This document shows, piece after piece, positions 6,825-12,535 of a stretch of 13,555 bases of DNA (the stretch's first letter is position 1; each line of letters opens with the position of its first letter). The stretch lies in contig JBEKHI010000224.1 of assembly GCA_050012355.1 (NCBI GenBank), positions 1-13,555 on the forward strand, given 5' to 3'. The stretch comes from JBEKHI01 sp050012355. GTDB lineage: Bacteria > Actinomycetota > Actinomycetes > Streptosporangiales > Streptosporangiaceae. The notes beneath the pieces were generated by a model. The model was not told the DNA's origin and ran no database searches. It saw only the letters and a program-made list of their open reading frames with translations. Both the position numbers and the translations under genes were made by a program.

Positions 6825-8065
6825 ACAACCCGGACATCGCCGTTCGCCGTACCGCACGTGCCGCGGCGCGACGGCTGGCCGCCGATATCGACCCAGATAT
6901 CAAAACGGCGGTCGAGACTGCCTTGCGTGACCCCGCCACCGACGAGCGATACGGTGTCGATCCGGTCGCGCTCGGCTCGCTGGTTATCAGCGCCGCCTCG
7001 CTGGCCTGGACCATATACCGGGACCTGCGCGACAAGATACCCAAGCCCGCCAAGAAAACAATCGAGCAGCGAGTGCGGCTCGAACTGCCGGTGACCGATC
7101 AGGTTCCGGCCGCGCAGCGGGACAGGATCATCGAGGTCGTCGTGGAACAGGTCGTCGAGGACGCCGGGTAACGCGCGGCCGCGGCGCACCGCGTGCTCAT
7201 CGGCGATGTGGCTCGTCAGCCGGAGCGAAGCGCTGGCCCGTGAGTACGTGAGCTGTGCTACCCGGATGTACAGGACGTCGATGAGCACCATCGCCGAATG
7301 CCGCGCCCCCATCGAGCCGGGCCGGAAGCTGGTCTCCATCGACGAGGTGATCAGCCGGATGTCCGCGCCGCGGGCGACCGGCGACCGGGGGTCGTTGGTG
7401 AGCGCCACCGTGGTAGCGCCGCGGTCCCGTGCGAGTTCGAGCGGTTCCGCGGTCTCCCGGGTGTTGCCGGAGTGCGAGATCGCGATCGCCACGTCGGCCG
7501 GGGTGAGCAGCGCGGCCGAGGTGGCGGCGCCGTGGACCTCGGTCCAGCTCCGCACGTCGCAGCCGATGCGGTACAGGTGCATCTCGGTTTCCCTGGCGAG
7601 GGAACCGCTGCCGCCGACGCCGTAGACGTCGATCCGCCGGGCGTGCGCGAGCGCCTGCGCGGCGCGTTCGATCGCGTCGAGGTCGATCCGGTCCAGCGTG
7701 TGCTGCACCGCTTGCAAGTCCGCGTTGCCGACGACCGCGACGACGTGTTTCAGGCTGTCGTCCGGTCCGATGTCCGGCCCGATCTGCGCGTTGCCCCATG
7801 GTGAGGCGCCGGTGCGGCCCTGTTCTCGCGCCAGCATGAGCAGCAATTCCTGGTAGGACTCGAGCCCGACCGCGTGACAGAACCTGGTAACCGTCGCCTG
7901 TGACGTGCCGGCCCGCCGGGCGAGCTCGGCCGCGGAGCAGTGCGCGATGGCACGCGGGTCGGAGAGCACGAACCGCCCGACCTTGGCCAGTGACTCGGAG
8001 AGCTTCGGCAGTTCGGTGCGGATCAGCGCGGTGACATCGCTCCCGGTGGCTAGATTGTCGTCCAC
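6683..8065 (-). CDS. MurR/RpiR-family regulator (HTH + SIS) with lost stop codon
   Basis: The frame begins at GTG8065 with AAGGGG upstream. Residues 1-80 form the RpiR helix-turn-helix domain (AELARRAGTSQATVTRFCH, 47-65). Residues about 130-275 form a SIS sugar-phosphate-binding domain with VYGVGGSGSLA (148-157), AISHSGNTRET (195-205) and the TTVALTNDPRSP strand. Family members are about 290-300 residues long, and recognisable sequence ends near HAVRRGR (residue 297, position 7175). No stop follows, so the frame continues 163 more residues that are only the antisense of the small CHAT partner and the end of the CHAT gene. The functional part is 7175-8065. It faces the GlcNAc kinase gene across a 48-bp gap and probably controls it in response to an aminosugar phosphate. 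The extended tail could impair stability; otherwise the regulator looks intact. Confidence 0.87.
   Translation of the reverse strand: MDDNLATGSDVTALIRTELPKLSESLAKVGRFVLSDPRAIAHCSAAELARRAGTSQATVTRFCHAVGLESYQELLLMLAREQGRTGASPWGNAQIGPDIGPDDSLKHVVAVVGNADLQAVQHTLDRIDLDAIERAAQALAHARRIDVYGVGGSGSLARETEMHLYRIGCDVRSWTEVHGAATSAALLTPADVAIAISHSGNTRETAEPLELARDRGATTVALTNDPRSPVARGADIRLITSSMETSFRPGSMGARHSAMVLIDVLYIRVAQLTYSRASASLRLTSHIADEHAVRRGRALPGVLDDLFHDDLDDPVPLRGRNLIGHRQFEPHSLLDCFLGGLGYLVAQVPVYGPGQRGGADNQRAERDRIDTVSLVGGGVTQGSLDRRFDIWVDIGGQPSRRGTCGTANGDVRVVHPSSCSRDSRTASGRGSPVTCFQRCSSPRIPSGRVSRASSAAFSRP
6821..7171 (+). CDS. small protein with one hydrophobic helix, coupled to the CHAT protein
   Basis: This 116-residue protein starts at GTG6821, overlapping the CHAT stop as GTGA, with a strong AGGAGG at 6811-6816 spaced 4 nt away. 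The overlap implies coupled translation and a functional partnership. Residues 1-45 are charged and arginine/alanine-rich and look helical. Residues 48-66 (PVALGSLVISAASLAWTIY) form one hydrophobic helix of about transmembrane length, followed by the basic RDLRDKIPKPAKK. The remaining 35 residues are acidic and amphipathic, with a RDRIIEVVVEQVVE helix. I know no named function. By position it could be the substrate cleaved by the CHAT protease, a membrane-directed effector, or an adaptor. Signal-anchor topology is a guess. The RpiR reading frame runs antisense through the entire gene. Confidence 0.82.
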   Translation: MNNPDIAVRRTARAAARRLAADIDPDIKTAVETALRDPATDERYGVDPVALGSLVISAASLAWTIYRDLRDKIPKPAKKTIEQRVRLELPVTDQVPAAQRDRIIEVVVEQVVEDAG

Positions 8066-8080
8066 GGGATGACCCCTTGT

Positions 8081-8110
8081 GTCACATGAATAATCGAACC
8101 ATCATGTTAC
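8081..8110. promoter_or_regulatory. candidate RpiR operator in divergent intergenic region
   Basis: GTCACATGA (8081-8089) and TCATGTTAC (8102-8110) are inverted repeats with one mismatch and a 12-nt spacer; the inner ACATGA/TCATGT arms are perfect. The dyad sits in the 48-bp gap between the regulator and kinase starts. AATAAT at 8089-8094 inside it could be a -10 box. The position is what is expected for autoregulation and kinase control; binding is inferred. Confidence 0.6.
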
Positions 8111-8113
8111 GCG

Positions 8114-9100
8114 ATGACTGAATACCATCCTTATGATTCTGAGCCGCTCGTCATGGGCGTCGACGCTGGTGGCACCCGGATCCGGGTGGCGGTCGCGGGG
8201 CTGGAAGGCCCGGTGCTCGGCCGGGGCGCCGGGGGCGCCGGGAACGCCTTGTCGGTCCCGGTCCCCGAGCTGGCGAGCCACCTGCACGAGGCGATCGCCC
8301 GCGCCGTGCACGGGGAGGACGTCGCGAAGCGGGTCCGCTCGGTGGTCGCCGGATTCGCCGGCGCGGCGCCGCTCATGGTCGACCCGGCGGATGTCGGACG
8401 GGAACGGGCGCGGGCGGCGCTGGCGGCGGCTTGTGCCGAGGCGGGGATCGCGCCGGACGTGACCATCGAGGTGCGCAGCGACGTGGAGGTGGCGTTCGCC
8501 TCGGGTGCCGGTTCGGCGGGAGACGGGCTGGTGCTGGTGTCCGGCAGCGGCGCGGTCGCCGGCCGGATCGCGGCCGGCCGGCTGGCGTGGACGGCCGACG
8601 GGAATGGCCGGCTGATCGATGACGCGGGCAGCGGTTTCTGGATCGGCCGCGGCGCGATGCGCGCGGCCCTGCGCGCCCTAGATGGCCGCGCCCCCTGGAC
8701 CTCCCTGGTCGCCGCGATCGCCGAACGGCTAGGCGTGTCCGTTGAGGCGTTGAGGGGGCGGGGCGGGCTGGAGGCCGTCGCGCTGCGCCGGGCGCTGATC
8801 CGCGAGGTCACCAGCCGGGGCGAGTTCTACCTGTCGACGCTATGCCCGCTGGTCACCGAGGCCGCCGCCGAAGGCGACGCGGTCGCGAGCCGGATACTGG
8901 ACGAAGCGGTGGAGGAGCTCATCACCACGCTGCGCGCGCTGCGGCCCGAGCCTGGCGAGCCCCTGGTGACCACCGGCGGCCTGCTCGCTCCGGGTGGTCC
9001 GCTGCTGAAGCGGCTCACCGAGGCGGTGGCAGCGCTCGGGCTGACACCACTCCCGGTCGAGGACGGGGTGGCCGGCGCGATCGCGCTGGCGCGTGGTTGA
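8114..9100 (+). CDS. BadF/BadG-type ATPase, probable N-acetylglucosamine kinase
   Basis: The 328-residue protein belongs to the ASKHA fold BadF/BadG/BcrA/BcrD family (PF01869), whose actinobacterial single-domain members are annotated as N-acetylglucosamine kinases. Visible signatures are phosphate-1 GVDAGGT (15-21), EVRSDVEVAFAS (119-130) with the likely catalytic aspartate Asp123, phosphate-2 LVSGSGAVAGR (141-151), DDAGSGFWIGRGAM (169-182) and adenosine motif TTGGLLAPGG (286-295). It would phosphorylate GlcNAc or a related aminosugar in the cytosol. ATG8114 is used; it lacks a Shine-Dalgarno sequence, and ATG8153, directly before GVDAGGT, is an alternative. TATGAT at 8132-8137 lies between the two starts. 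The next gene, 61 nt downstream, encodes an aminosugar SIS protein, and the divergent RpiR protein is the likely regulator. The substrate is inferred from family and context. Confidence 0.85.
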   Translation: MTEYHPYDSEPLVMGVDAGGTRIRVAVAGLEGPVLGRGAGGAGNALSVPVPELASHLHEAIARAVHGEDVAKRVRSVVAGFAGAAPLMVDPADVGRERARAALAAACAEAGIAPDVTIEVRSDVEVAFASGAGSAGDGLVLVSGSGAVAGRIAAGRLAWTADGNGRLIDDAGSGFWIGRGAMRAALRALDGRAPWTSLVAAIAERLGVSVEALRGRGGLEAVALRRALIREVTSRGEFYLSTLCPLVTEAAAEGDAVASRILDEAVEELITTLRALRPEPGEPLVTTGGLLAPGGPLLKRLTEAVAALGLTPLPVEDGVAGAIALARG

Positions 9101-9105
9101 TCGTT

Positions 9106-9145
9106 TCACCTTTACCGCGATAAGGTGATGAATCCAACCATGATG
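9106..9145. promoter_or_regulatory. dyad and RpiR-operator-like half-sites before the SIS gene
   Basis: TCACCTT (9106-9112) and AAGGTGA (9122-9128) form a 7-bp perfect inverted repeat with a 9-nt spacer. Immediately after, ATGAAT (9128-9133) and AACCATGATG (9136-9145) repeat the blocks ATGAAT and AACCATCATG found at 8086-8106, with 2 rather than 5 bases between them. This suggests the same regulator also acts before this gene. AGGGGG at 9151-9156 is the ribosome binding site. Confidence 0.5.
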
Positions 9146-9161
9146 ACAACAGGGGGATTCC

Positions 9162-9911
9162 GTGTCAGCGGACCGCTACGCACCGGAGGCGCTGCGGACG
9201 CTGCAGCGGGTCATCGAGCTCAACCGCGCCGAGGTCGCGGACGCGGCGCGGCTGGTCGCGGACTGCGTGGCGGCCGGCGGAGTAATCCAGGCGTTCGGCA
9301 CCGGTCATTCCCAGGTACTGGCCGCCGAGATCGCCGGGCGCGCCGGCGGGCTGATCCCGACGAACCGGCTGTCGCTGGCCGACCCGGTGCTCTACGGCGG
9401 CGCCGACCTTAGCCTGCTGTCCGACCCGCTGCTGGAACGCGCCCCCGGCACCGCTGCCACGATCTACGACCTGGCCGCTCCGCATCCCGAGGACCTGTTC
9501 GTGATCATCTCCAATTCCGGCGTGAACAACTCGGTCGTCGACCTAGCGCTGCTTGTCCGTGATCGCGGGCACCAGCTGATCGCGATTACCTCGCGGGAGC
9601 ACTCGATGGCGGTCCCTGCCCTCCACGAGAGCGGCAAGCGGCTGCTGGATTTGGCAACCGTCGTTATGGACAATGGGGCGCCACTAGGTGACGCGCTGAT
9701 TGATGGCGGCGGCGGGATCCGGGTGTGTGGAGTGTCCACCCTGACATCCAGCATGCTGATTCAGATGACGGTGGCCGAGGCGATCGGCCTGCTGGCCGAG
9801 GACGGGATCGATCCGCCCGTGTACGTTTCCGCGAACGTGCCCGGCGGCCACGAGCGCAACCTGGTGCTGGAAGGCCGGTATGGCGAACGGCTGCGCCGTT
9901 CCGCGCTGTAG
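9162..9911 (+). CDS. SIS-domain aminosugar-phosphate protein (UPF0309 family, NagS-like)
   Basis: The 249-residue protein starts at GTG9162, 5 nt after AGGGGG. It is a SIS-domain sugar-phosphate isomerase/lyase-type protein of the UPF0309 group: QAFGTGHSQVLAAEIAGRAGG (43-63) and IISNSGVNNSVVD (115-127) are the two phosphosugar loops, and NGAPLGDALI (171-180) is typical of the group. From memory, the S. coelicolor member SCO4393 has been described as NagS, a GlcNAc-6-phosphate dehydratase making 6P-chromogen I. I could not check this, so no symbol is assigned. The adjacent GlcNAc-kinase-like gene would supply such a substrate, which supports an aminosugar-6-phosphate role. An alternative is a MurQ-like etherase. 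It is cytosolic and probably regulated by the neighbouring RpiR protein. Confidence 0.85.
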   Translation: MSADRYAPEALRTLQRVIELNRAEVADAARLVADCVAAGGVIQAFGTGHSQVLAAEIAGRAGGLIPTNRLSLADPVLYGGADLSLLSDPLLERAPGTAATIYDLAAPHPEDLFVIISNSGVNNSVVDLALLVRDRGHQLIAITSREHSMAVPALHESGKRLLDLATVVMDNGAPLGDALIDGGGGIRVCGVSTLTSSMLIQMTVAEAIGLLAEDGIDPPVYVSANVPGGHERNLVLEGRYGERLRRSAL

Positions 9912-9945
9912 CGGCGCCGACCGGAAAGTCCCTCCCCCAGCCGGT

Positions 9946-9997
9946 GCGCGGCAGCGGAGCGTTCCTGGTGGGTGCTGCACTAACCAGCAAAGCCTGG
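9946..9997 (+). repeat. dispersed repeat, copy B (forward)
   Basis: The segment begins GCGCGGCAGC, continues with GCGTTCCTGG and GGTGCTGC, and ends ACCAGCAAAGCCTGG. Read on the minus strand, 10231-10177 gives GCGCGGCAGC, CCGTTCCTGG, GGTGCG and ACCAGCAAAGAGCCTG in the same order, with only scattered mismatches and a small indel. The two are therefore inverted copies about 200 bp apart. Confidence 0.65.
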
Positions 9998-10152
9998 TTC
10001 GTCCCGGGGGCGGTCGCGGTGGCGTGAAAGTCGGGTGGCTGCCGGCGCGTGGGCGGCTGGGGCTGGCTACCGCGTCCGGTGGCCTCAGGTCGGGTGCTGC
10101 TGCTGGTACTGGTGGTGCTCATGAATGCGGTCAAGCCGTCGGCCCGGGTGTG

Positions 10153-10218
10153 CCGTTCCTGGGCGGTGCGGCTCTGCTCAGGCTCTTTGCTGGTCAGCGT
10201 CGCACCGCCCAGGAACGG
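10153..10218. repeat. perfect 18-bp inverted repeat inside the dispersed repeat
   Basis: CCGTTCCTGGGCGGTGCG (10153-10170) and its exact reverse complement (10201-10218) are separated by 30 nt. The arms contain the most conserved part of the dispersed repeat, so this looks like two copies meeting head to head. It could fold as a long hairpin in RNA downstream of either flanking operon. Confidence 0.8.
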
Positions 10219-10257
10219 TCTGCTGCCGCGCGCCCAGCTAGGGCCCATTTTTCGGCT
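10177..10257 (-). repeat. dispersed repeat, copy C (reverse)
   Basis: The part at 10199-10257 matches window positions 1-59, sharing CCATTTTTCGGCT and CTGCTGCC-like blocks. The part at 10177-10231 matches copy B in inverse orientation. Together these define a unit of at least about 80 bp. No transposase is associated, so a MITE-like or other non-autonomous repeat is the best description. Confidence 0.65.
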
Positions 10258-10308
10258 CAGAGCCTGGGTAGCGCAGCATTCACCAGCAACGGGGCACCAG
10301 TCAGGAGA

Positions 10309-10506
10309 TCACGCCAGCAGCACCTGAACCGTTCGCACCACGACCATCAGCAGTGCACGCCGCGGGCCGGGGAAGGAAGCGATCTCCTGCCAGACCGCCT
10401 GCCTGCCAGCCTGGTCGATGTCGCGGAACCGGTAGGCGTACAGCCGCTCATAGTTGATGCTGCCCGCTGGAAGCGCTGCGGGCGTCTCCGGCTCGGACTC
10501 GTGCAT
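10309..10506 (-). pseudogene. N-terminal remnant of a SAM-dependent methyltransferase
   Basis: The 65-residue frame begins at ATG10506, only 9 nt after the stop of the CU044_5270-like gene. Residues 18-43 (with NYERLYAYRFRD and QAVWQEIASF) resemble the N-terminus of actinobacterial class I methyltransferases, in which a Y.YRF...DQ..R..VW.EIA segment precedes the SAM-binding VLDPAAGRGEF motif. Here GPRRALLMVVV stands where that motif should be, and the frame stops 20 residues later. No methyltransferase core is found further along; the sequence becomes the dispersed repeat. I read it as a truncated relic. It could instead be a short unrelated protein. Confidence 0.5.
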
Positions 10507-10515
10507 CGGGAACCA

Positions 10516-11817
10516 TTAAAATTTGCGACTTGGCCGCGGATGGTATATCAGCGGCGTGACGCTGCCCGCCCCGGAGACGGCCACTTCCTGCGTGATGATC
10601 GTCTCGACGCCGTTGCGCACGTAACCCGTGACCTGATAGGTGCTGGCGTTAAGGAGGATCTCCGTGATGCCGTCGGTGAACGGGAAACGGAACGCGATAT
10701 CGGCCTGACCAGTCACGTCGGTGATCCGCTGGACGATGACCCCGGGTATGTCGGCCAGCATCAGGAACCAGTCGCCGTCCGTTCCACCCTGGTTGACGTA
10801 GCCGAAGATCATGTTGGTCATCGCGTTGACGGCGTTGCAGTCGCCTGCCACGTCAGCGCATCCTGTCCGGTAGGTGTTAAGCGCCGCGAGCAGTTGCGGG
10901 AGCGTATCGGGCAGGCTGGGCGAGAATGATGACTGGCCGATCGAGAACGAGGGATTGACCAGCGCATAGCTCGGACCGGCGGGCATGAGCCACTGGGTTG
11001 ACTTGGCGCACGCCGCCGAGCGCGAACAGACCTGGAGTTTGCCGTTGACGTAGCTGGCCTGCTCCGAGTCGTCGGAGGTGGCCCAGACGGTCGTGTCGCC
11101 GGACGAGGTGGCCAGTTTCCGTAGTATCCACGTGCCGGACCGGGCGAGGGCGAGCTGCTGCGGTCCGCTGACCCAGGTGACTGCCCTGTCCGCCTGCTCG
11201 GCCAGCATTTCGACCGCCGTGGGCGGAGTGAGGCTCGGCTGGGTGCTGCCGGGAGCGCGGACGATTACCATCCGCACCACCGCGGTCTCGAACAACGACG
11301 AATCGCTGCCCCATGAAGCGCGGGCCAGGAAGCTGTAGTTGGACGCGTTGAGGATGATCTCCTGCTTCTCGCTCTGCGGGGTGGCCGGTAGCACGAACGC
11401 GACGCCGGCCTGGCCGTCGATGGCGGTGACGTGGCTGTCTGCTGTGACGATGGGGATGATGGCCAGCGCCTGGTACACCTCCGCTTGCAGCGTCGGCGGC
11501 AGCACGTAGTTTTGGAGCATGTCGTCGATCACGGAGAACGCCGCCAGGTCCTTCTGAAACGGCTTCGCATTTGAGTTGGGGTAGACGAGGCGCACGAGGT
11601 ATGCGTCTAGCGCCGCCGGGTCGCGAGGCAGCGATCCGAGCTCGGAGTAGCTTGGTATGTTGTCGCCGCCAGCGATGCCCTCGGAAGAGGTGTCACCGTA
11701 GGTCACCAGGCCGTCTGCCGTTTCCCAGCCAGCCTCAGTGCTCGTATCCCGTAGACCCTTGAACCGAAACGGCGAGTGCCACTCGACCACCCGGTACACC
11801 CACTGGCCCGGGCTCAC
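10516..11817 (-). pseudogene. CU044_5270-family protein lacking its N-terminus
   Basis: CU044_5270 proteins are partners of ECF sigma factors in actinomycetes, usually with a short cytoplasmic head, one membrane helix and an extracellular domain. Here 433 residues are open from GTG11817. The homologous frame actually extends to about 11885 (LTAKLLADRASAAALTQP before SPGQWVYRV), where a TAG closes it before any membrane helix or good start appears. The remainder contains two similar units. One has LQAEVYQALAIIPIV, then GQAGVAF and EIILNASNYSFL; the other has LMLADIPGVIV, then GQADIAF and EILLNASTYQVTG. The domain therefore looks internally duplicated. The loss of the head and anchor coincides with the loss of region 4 in the adjacent sigma gene, pointing to one deletion. 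If translated from 11817, the protein would lack a membrane anchor or export signal. Confidence 0.7.
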
Positions 11818-12313
11818 CGTCGGCTGAGTGAGGGCCGCGGCGGATGCGCGATCGGCCAGCAGCTTGGCCGTCAGGACGGTCTTTCGACAGCCGTGCTAGG
11901 GCGGCGGTGAGCCGTCGGCTGGCCGTGCTCGCGCTGACCTGGTCGTCGATCCGGTCGGTGAAGGACTCTGTGACCGGGTCGGCCCCTGTCCGGGCCAGTG
12001 CGCGATACAGCCTGATCTCAGCGCGGCGGTGATGGCCGATGAGGTTGGTAGCGATGCCGTACAGCCAGGGTCGCGCGTTCGCGCGGGTCTGGTCGTAGGA
12101 GTCCCGCTGGCGGAAGGCGAGCAGGAACGTCTCGGCCACGATGTCATCGGCCGCGTCCTGGCCGATACGACGCACCACGTAGCGCTGAATGTACGGTGCG
12201 TGTCTTCGGAACAGTACGTTGAAGTGCTCGGGTTCCTGCCGGGAGAGCTGAATAACGGCCGCGTCGTCCGCGTCCGTGCCGGCCTCAGCCTGGTCCCGGC
12301 TTGGTTGTGTCAT
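11735..12313 (-). pseudogene. ECF RNA polymerase sigma factor, region 4 deleted
   Basis: The frame starts at ATG12313, with GGAGGG six bases upstream on the minus strand (complement of 12320-12325); a GTG at 12343 is a weaker alternative. Residues 30-98 form sigma region 2, with EHFNVLFRRHAPYIQRYV, DIVAETFLLAFRQRDSYD and WLYGIATNLIGHHRR, which bind core polymerase and the -10 element. The linker ends in RRLTAALARLSK (133-144), the usual entry into region 4. From residue 145 the translation becomes DRPDGQAAGRSRIRRG, an out-of-frame reading of the CU044_5270 gene, ending at 11735. The -35-binding helix-turn-helix is therefore missing and normal promoter recognition is unlikely. Confidence 0.8.
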
Positions 12314-12343
12314 GCGCGGCCCTCCGGATGTTGGCTGTGACAC

Positions 12344-12535
12344 CCGTCATTGCCCGCAATGGGCAAACCGGTTCCCTAATAATTCCTCGCCTCGGCCGGG
12401 CCGTGCCGCCCTTGGGGAACGAAACCGGTCAATTGCCTGTGCCTGCCAGGAGGGTAATAATCGGCGAAGAAAGATTTGTATCGGGGCGAGGTAGGTTCTG
12501 GCTCTCCTGTGGCATCGGGAAAGTAGCGGGCTGGT
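12344..12535. promoter_or_regulatory. divergent intergenic region with small dyads
   Basis: This gap separates the sigma gene and the PfaD gene. TTGCCC-GCAAT-GGGCAA (12350-12366) is a 6-bp dyad and AACCGGTT (12366-12373) a palindrome directly beside it. On the minus strand GGGAACC (complement of about 12370-12376) resembles an ECF -35 element, upstream of the sigma start, but a matching -10 is not clear. GGGGAAC occurs on the plus strand near 12415. The local base composition is less GC-rich than the genes. Confidence 0.35.

Larger units (their letters stand above)
9912..10308. other. gene-free repeat region
   Basis: Between the SIS gene stop and the methyltransferase remnant I find no convincing gene. 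The open frames here on both strands have arginine/alanine-rich translations without recognisable domains and cross the repeats. The region holds at least three related repeat copies in both orientations, including a perfect 18-bp inverted repeat. Confidence 0.6.

Noticed and set aside
5190..6857. A 555-codon open frame on the minus strand, antisense to the TPR half of the CHAT gene
   Set aside because: It is a codon-bias shadow: the plus-strand frame has clear TPR consensus and the antisense translation is proline/leucine-rich with no domain.
7172..7200. GC-rich stretch after the small CHAT partner as a terminator
   Set aside because: CGCGGCCGCGG is palindromic, but the stem is short, has no T-run, and lies within RpiR coding sequence.
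10049..10327. A 92-codon plus-strand frame with a hydrophobic LLLVLVVL start
   Set aside because: It is built from the dispersed repeat and has no ribosome binding site or family resemblance that I can support.
9880..10929. A 349-codon plus-strand frame over the repeat region and the CU044_5270 gene
   Set aside because: It overlaps the end of the SIS gene, crosses repeats, and its second half is the antisense of a recognisable protein.
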